From an uncultured Olsenella sp. (GTDB lineage Bacteria > Actinomycetota > Coriobacteriia > Coriobacteriales > Atopobiaceae), in the NCBI GenBank assembly GCA_900548775.1, contig URLM01000064.1, positions 1-8,792 on the forward strand: a DNA stretch of 8,792 nt. Direction: 5' to 3'. The translations under genes were made by a program, and so were the position numbers. Under the pieces are notes generated by a model. The model was not told the DNA's origin and did no database searches. It saw nothing but the letters and a program-made list of their open reading frames with translations. Below, one piece after another: positions 5,310 to 8,792 of this stretch (positions within the stretch are counted from its first letter, which is position 1; each line of letters starts with the position of its first letter).

Positions 5310-6575
5310 GTGAGATTGGATTCGAAGAAGGACTACTACGAGGTCCTGGGCGTGCCTCGTGACGCGGACGCTAAGACGATCAAGCGGGCTTTTCTCAAGA
5401 AGGCACGGGTGCTCCACCCCGACGTCTCCGACGACCCCAACGCGGAGGAGAAGTTCAAGGAGGTCAACCAGGCCTACTCGGTCCTCTCCGACGAGCGGAA
5501 GCGCGCGAACTACGACCGCTATGGCGACGAGAACGGCCCTGCGGGCTTTGGCTCGGACTACGTTGACATGTCCGACATCTTCAACGGGTCTGGCTTTGGC
5601 ATCAACGACATCTTCGACTCCTTCTTCGGCGGCGGGGCCTCGGGCGGAAGCGCCAGGGCCGCACGCACGCGTGGCCGCGACATGGGCATCCGCCTCACGG
5701 TGACCCTCGCCGAGGCCGCCTCCGGCGTCACGAAGACGCTCGCCTACGACCGCCTTGCCCCCTGCGACGACTGTGGCGGCACCGGCGTCGCCGAGGGCGG
5801 CCACGAGCGCACCTGCGACCGCTGCCACGGCACCGGGCGCGTCATCGAGGTCCAGCGCACCATATTCGGCCAGATGCAGACGCAGACAACCTGCCCCGTG
5901 TGCCACGGCTCGGGCAAGGTCGTGGACAAGCCCTGCGAGACCTGCGAGGGCCAGGGCCGGACGCCGTCGCGCGAGACCGTCGAGGTCAAGGTGCCTGCTG
6001 GCGTCCACTCCGGTCAGACCATCCGCATTGCCGGCAAGGGCGAGGCGGGCGTGCGCGGCGATGCCTCGGGCGACCTGGTCGTGAGCATCGAGGTCGCCCA
6101 GGACGAGCGCTTCGAGCGCCAGGGGGACGACCTCTACACCACCGTGCGCGTCGATGCCCTGGAGGCCATCGTGGGAACCACGGTGACGGTCGACGGCATC
6201 ATGAAGGACGAGCGCGTCAAGGTAGAGATTCCCGCTGGCTGCCAGTACGGGCAGCAGATCAGGGTCGAGCGCCGCGGCATGCCGCGCCAGGGGATGATCT
6301 CGCGTGGCAGCCTCATCGCCGTGGTCCAGGTGGTCGTCCCGACCGACCTCGACAAGCGCCAGCTGCTCGACATCGCCGGCATCGTGGCCGAGCGCACCCT
6401 CGGTGACGAGGGCAATGGCCCTGATGGCGAGGCGCGCGCCGAGGAGGAGGGCGACTCCCCCGCAAGGGACGAGGAGGCCGAGCACTTCGCTAGCGAGCGC
6501 TGGGCAGCGCCCAAGAACCCCTTCAAGGACGCCAAGAGGAAGTCGCGTGCCCGTGGCAGGGGAGGGCGCAGGTGA
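5310..6575 (+). CDS. dnaJ: Chaperone protein DnaJ, complete type I (Hsp40)
   Basis: This encodes 421 residues if it starts at GTG 5310. The J domain (about 6-70) has HPD at 36-38, the same position as in the upstream paralog, which supports both starts. A short Gly/Phe linker contains DIFNGSGFGINDIFDSFFGGG. Four zinc-finger repeats follow (Cys 152/155, 169/172, 195/198, 209/212), then C-terminal domain I (VEVKVPAGVHSGQTIRIAGKG, GDLVV), domain II (DERFERQGDDLYTT, GCQYGQQIRVERRGMP) and a final helix region. The last 45 or so residues are extra: an acidic stretch (EARAEEEGD, DEEAEH) and then a basic end (KDAKRKSRARGRGGRR). GGGAG (5301-5305) precedes GTG 5310; TTG 5316 is an alternative, and a longer TTG 5238 start adds non-conserved residues. 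It is expected to work with DnaK/GrpE, which are not in the window. It overlaps mtaB by 4 bases. Confidence 0.94.
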   Translation: MRLDSKKDYYEVLGVPRDADAKTIKRAFLKKARVLHPDVSDDPNAEEKFKEVNQAYSVLSDERKRANYDRYGDENGPAGFGSDYVDMSDIFNGSGFGINDIFDSFFGGGASGGSARAARTRGRDMGIRLTVTLAEAASGVTKTLAYDRLAPCDDCGGTGVAEGGHERTCDRCHGTGRVIEVQRTIFGQMQTQTTCPVCHGSGKVVDKPCETCEGQGRTPSRETVEVKVPAGVHSGQTIRIAGKGEAGVRGDASGDLVVSIEVAQDERFERQGDDLYTTVRVDALEAIVGTTVTVDGIMKDERVKVEIPAGCQYGQQIRVERRGMPRQGMISRGSLIAVVQVVVPTDLDKRQLLDIAGIVAERTLGDEGNGPDGEARAEEEGDSPARDEEAEHFASERWAAPKNPFKDAKRKSRARGRGGRR

Positions 6576-7936
6576 GCGACCCCACCCCTCGGCCGGGCGC
6601 GGCCGCAGCGCCTGGCTCCAGCGCCACTATGCCCGGCGTCACCTATGTCAACCTCGGCTGCCGCGTCAACCGCGTCGAGACGGACCTCATTGCCGACGAG
6701 CTGGCTCGCGCTGGCCTCGAGGTGCTTCCCGAGGACGAGGCCCAGGCCGTGGTGATCAACACCTGCGCCGTCACGGCGGAGGCCGAGGCCAAGGCGAGAA
6801 AGGCGGTGCGACATGCCGCCTCGCTTCCCCAGGCACCGCTCGTCGTTGCCACCGGCTGCGTCGCCAACCTCTTTGCCGATGAGCTCTCCGCCCTCGCACC
6901 CAACGTGACCGTAGTTCGCGACAAGTCCCGCGTTTCCGACGCGGTGCTCGACGGGCTGGGGGCGGGCAGGCTCGCCGTCGGCGATGACGGGGAGCTTCTC
7001 GCCAGCCATGGGTCGGCCTCCTCGACCCCCACACCGACCGGACGCACGCGCCCCGGCATCAAGATCCAGGACGGCTGCGACAACCGCTGCACCTACTGCA
7101 TCGTGTGGAAGGCCCGCGGCGCCTCGCGCTCCGTTGATGCGTCGCGCGTACGGGAGCTCGTGCTCCGCTCGCTTGACCGAGGGGCGAGCGAGGTCGTGCT
7201 CACGGGCATCAACCTGGGGGTCTATCGCTCCGTTCTTCCGGATGGCAGCGAGGTTGGGCTCCCCGGGCTCCTCTCGTGGCTTCTCGAGACCACGGCGGTG
7301 GGGCGCATGCGCCTCTCGTCGATCGAGCCGCCCGACGTCACCTCGGAGCTTCTTGAGGCCATGGCAGCCTCGCAGGGCCGTATCGCGCCCTTCCTGCACA
7401 TCTGCCTGCAGTCCGGCAGCGACGCCACGCTCTCCCGCATGGCGCGGATCTACGACACCACGCTCTTTCGCAGGGCCGTCGAGCAGGCGCGCGCGATTCT
7501 CCCGCAGGTCTCGTTGGGGACCGACCTCATCGTTGGGTTTCCGGGCGAGACGGACGAGGAGTTCGAGCAGTCCCTCTCCTTCTGCCGTGAGATGGGCTTC
7601 TCGCGCATGCACGTCTTTCGGTACTCGAGGCGTCCGGGAACGCCGGCGGCATCTGCGGAGGGACAGGTCGACCCCCACGTGATGGCCGAGAGAAGCGCAC
7701 GTGCGCGGGGGCTTGCACACGAGATGCGCCGCGAGGAGGCAAGGCGCCTCGTGGGCGCAGACGACCTCGTCTGCGTGCAGACCCCGTTTCGCGGGGTCTC
7801 CGGAGGCCTCTTCGACGTCATCCTAGACGTGGAGGCTCCTGTGGACGCTGTCGTCCCCGTACGCGTGACGGGCGTCGCAGAGGACGGTACCACCCTCCTC
7901 GGGCATGTGTGCGGAAAGGCCGCGTCCTCCCTGTGA
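6572..7936 (+). CDS. mtaB: MtaB-like tRNA (t6A37) methylthiotransferase, radical SAM
   Basis: This encodes 454 residues. MtaB converts t6A to ms2t6A at position 37 of ANN-decoding tRNAs, using two 4Fe-4S clusters. The N-terminal UPF0004/MTTase domain supplies three cysteines: C30 (NLGCRVN), C65 (INTCAVT) and C96 (TGCVANL). The radical-SAM motif CDNRCTYC gives C169, C173 and C176. SSIEPPDVT, HICLQSGSD, GTDLIVGFPGETDEEFE and MHVFRYSRRPGTPA follow, then a short TRAM-like end (roughly 390-450). NTCAVT, the FRYSRRPGTPA block and gene order favour MtaB over MiaB. GTG 6572 overlaps the dnaJ stop (GTGA) with GGGGAGGG just upstream. ATG 6629 would remove a 19-residue Pro/Ala-rich leader and start directly at the conserved strand. 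Bacillus also places mtaB downstream of dnaJ. Confidence 0.92.
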   Translation: MSDPTPRPGAAAAPGSSATMPGVTYVNLGCRVNRVETDLIADELARAGLEVLPEDEAQAVVINTCAVTAEAEAKARKAVRHAASLPQAPLVVATGCVANLFADELSALAPNVTVVRDKSRVSDAVLDGLGAGRLAVGDDGELLASHGSASSTPTPTGRTRPGIKIQDGCDNRCTYCIVWKARGASRSVDASRVRELVLRSLDRGASEVVLTGINLGVYRSVLPDGSEVGLPGLLSWLLETTAVGRMRLSSIEPPDVTSELLEAMAASQGRIAPFLHICLQSGSDATLSRMARIYDTTLFRRAVEQARAILPQVSLGTDLIVGFPGETDEEFEQSLSFCREMGFSRMHVFRYSRRPGTPAASAEGQVDPHVMAERSARARGLAHEMRREEARRLVGADDLVCVQTPFRGVSGGLFDVILDVEAPVDAVVPVRVTGVAEDGTTLLGHVCGKAASSL

Positions 7937-7960
7937 CGTGCCTCGGCGTTGCCGTTTGGC

Positions 7961-7966
7961 TATGAT
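7961..7966 (+). promoter_or_regulatory. Probable -10 box for phoH
   Basis: TATGAT in the context GGCTATGATGG lies 25 bases after the mtaB stop and about 80 bases before the phoH start. It resembles the GGCTACAAT context before the first dnaJ gene. I see no convincing -35 box; 7938-7943 is GTGCCT. Confidence 0.4.
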
Positions 7967-8012
7967 GGACTTCTATGGCCTGGCCCCGTGGGGCCATGTG
8001 CACAAGAAGTCC
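7967..8012 (+). promoter_or_regulatory. Large imperfect dyad in the phoH upstream region
   Basis: GGACTTCT (7967-7974) is a perfect complement of AGAAGTCC (8005-8012). Inside it, TGGCCCC (7981-7987) pairs with GGGGCCA (7990-7996). An alternative inner pairing, ATGGCC (7975-7980) with GGCCAT (7992-7997), stacks directly on the outer stem. The dyad starts right after the -10 hexamer, so it straddles the expected start site. It could be an operator, a terminator-like hairpin for readthrough from mtaB, or a leader structure. No T-run follows. Confidence 0.5.
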
Positions 8013-8046
8013 GTCGCACGTCTGACCGCGTCAAGCCCGGAGGAGC

Positions 8047-8792
8047 ATGGAACCCACTCGAGTTCGCCTTACGATTCCCGACACCGTTGACCCCACGGCC
8101 CTCATGGGTCCGGCCGACAGTCACCTTCGCCGCATCGAGGGCGCCTTCGAGGACGCGATGGTCGTCGTCCGTGGCAACCAGGTTCTCATCGTAGGCCCGG
8201 CGGAGCAGGTCGAGCAGGCGACCTCGGTCTTCTCGCAGCTCATCAAGGCTGTCGAAGGGGGAGAGATCCCCACCTCCGACGAGGTCGACATCCTTCTTGG
8301 CCAGGTTACGCATGGGGCGCGGCGCGGTCGCGAGGGCGCAGGCAGCGTGATTCTCAGCCATCACGGGCGGCCGGTGCGGCCAAAGACAGTCGGCCAGCGC
8401 AGGTATGTGGAGGCCATTCGCTCGAACGCCATCACCTTTGGCGTGGGGCCTGCGGGCACGGGAAAGACCTACCTTGCCATGGCGATGGCGGTGGCCGCCC
8501 TCAAGCGGCACGAGGTGAGCCGCATCGTGCTCACGCGGCCGGTCGTCGAGGCTGGGGAGTCGCTGGGCTTCCTTCCCGGCACGCTCGAGGAGAAGCTCGA
8601 CCCCTACGTGCGGCCGCTGTATGACGCCCTGCTCGACATGGCTGACGCCGAGAAGGTCGCCACCTACATGGAGCAGGGGACCATCGAGATTGCCCCGCTC
8701 GCCTTCATGCGCGGGCGAACCTTCAGCGACGCCTTTGTCATCCTGGACGAGGCCCAGAACACGACGCCCCAGCAGATGAAGATGTTCCTCAC
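8047..8792 (+). CDS. phoH: PhoH family ATPase, N-terminal part, cut by window end
   Basis: The first 248 residues are visible and the frame is open at the window edge. PhoH/PhoL proteins are cytosolic P-loop NTPases linked to RNA metabolism, and are often encoded just before the rRNA endonuclease gene ybeY. A leader domain (about 1-95) precedes the ATPase domain. The Walker A motif GPAGTGKT is at 134-141, followed by YLAMAMAV and the family blocks RIVLTRPVVEAGESLGFLPG and EKLDPYVRPLYDAL. IEIAPLAFMRGRTF comes next, and Walker B VILDEAQN is at 231-238, followed by TTPQQMKMFL at the window edge. ATG 8047 has GGAGGA (8039-8044) immediately upstream. The rest of the ATPase core and the C-terminus lie beyond the window. 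Confidence 0.95.
   Translation, partial: MEPTRVRLTIPDTVDPTALMGPADSHLRRIEGAFEDAMVVVRGNQVLIVGPAEQVEQATSVFSQLIKAVEGGEIPTSDEVDILLGQVTHGARRGREGAGSVILSHHGRPVRPKTVGQRRYVEAIRSNAITFGVGPAGTGKTYLAMAMAVAALKRHEVSRIVLTRPVVEAGESLGFLPGTLEEKLDPYVRPLYDALLDMADAEKVATYMEQGTIEIAPLAFMRGRTFSDAFVILDEAQNTTPQQMKMFL

Overview
The window is high-GC and gene-dense, and every gene I support lies on the plus strand. GC-rich codon use, GTG starts, overlapping genes and the gene set suggest a high-GC Gram-positive bacterium. My best guess is an actinobacterium of the Coriobacteriia (Olsenella/Atopobium-like); that placement is inference, because the window has no rRNA or other phylogenetic marker.

Layout. Positions 1-534 hold the 3' end of lepA (elongation factor 4). 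It overlaps a tRNA-dihydrouridine synthase gene (531-1595), which overlaps hemW, a radical-SAM heme chaperone (1585-2865). A 530-base gene-free stretch follows; most of it is an exact 61-bp-period array of hairpin-forming repeats (2930-3248). Next comes a dCMP deaminase gene with motifs close to the human DCTD type (3396-3884), ended by a strong hairpin. Two dnaJ paralogs follow: the first (4031-5152) has a hydrophobic two-helix C-terminus where DnaJ normally carries its second substrate-binding and dimerisation domain, and the second (5310-6575) is complete. mtaB (6572-7936) overlaps dnaJ2, and a promoter-like site with a dyad leads into phoH (8047 to the window end).

The order lepA - hemW - dnaJ - mtaB - phoH recalls the Firmicute arrangement lepA-hemW-hrcA-grpE-dnaK-dnaJ-prmA-rsmE-mtaB with phoH further on. 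Here hrcA, grpE and dnaK are absent. The repeat array and the deaminase gene occupy their place, and dnaJ is doubled. The genes share housekeeping themes: translation and tRNA modification (lepA, dus, mtaB), RNA or ribosome metabolism (phoH), protein folding (dnaJ pair), heme handling (hemW) and nucleotide supply (dCMP deaminase).

The points most worth following up are the membrane-anchored DnaJ-like protein and the 61-bp array, whose stems show a compensatory base change. I saw no mobile element, CRISPR array with cas genes, tRNA or rRNA.
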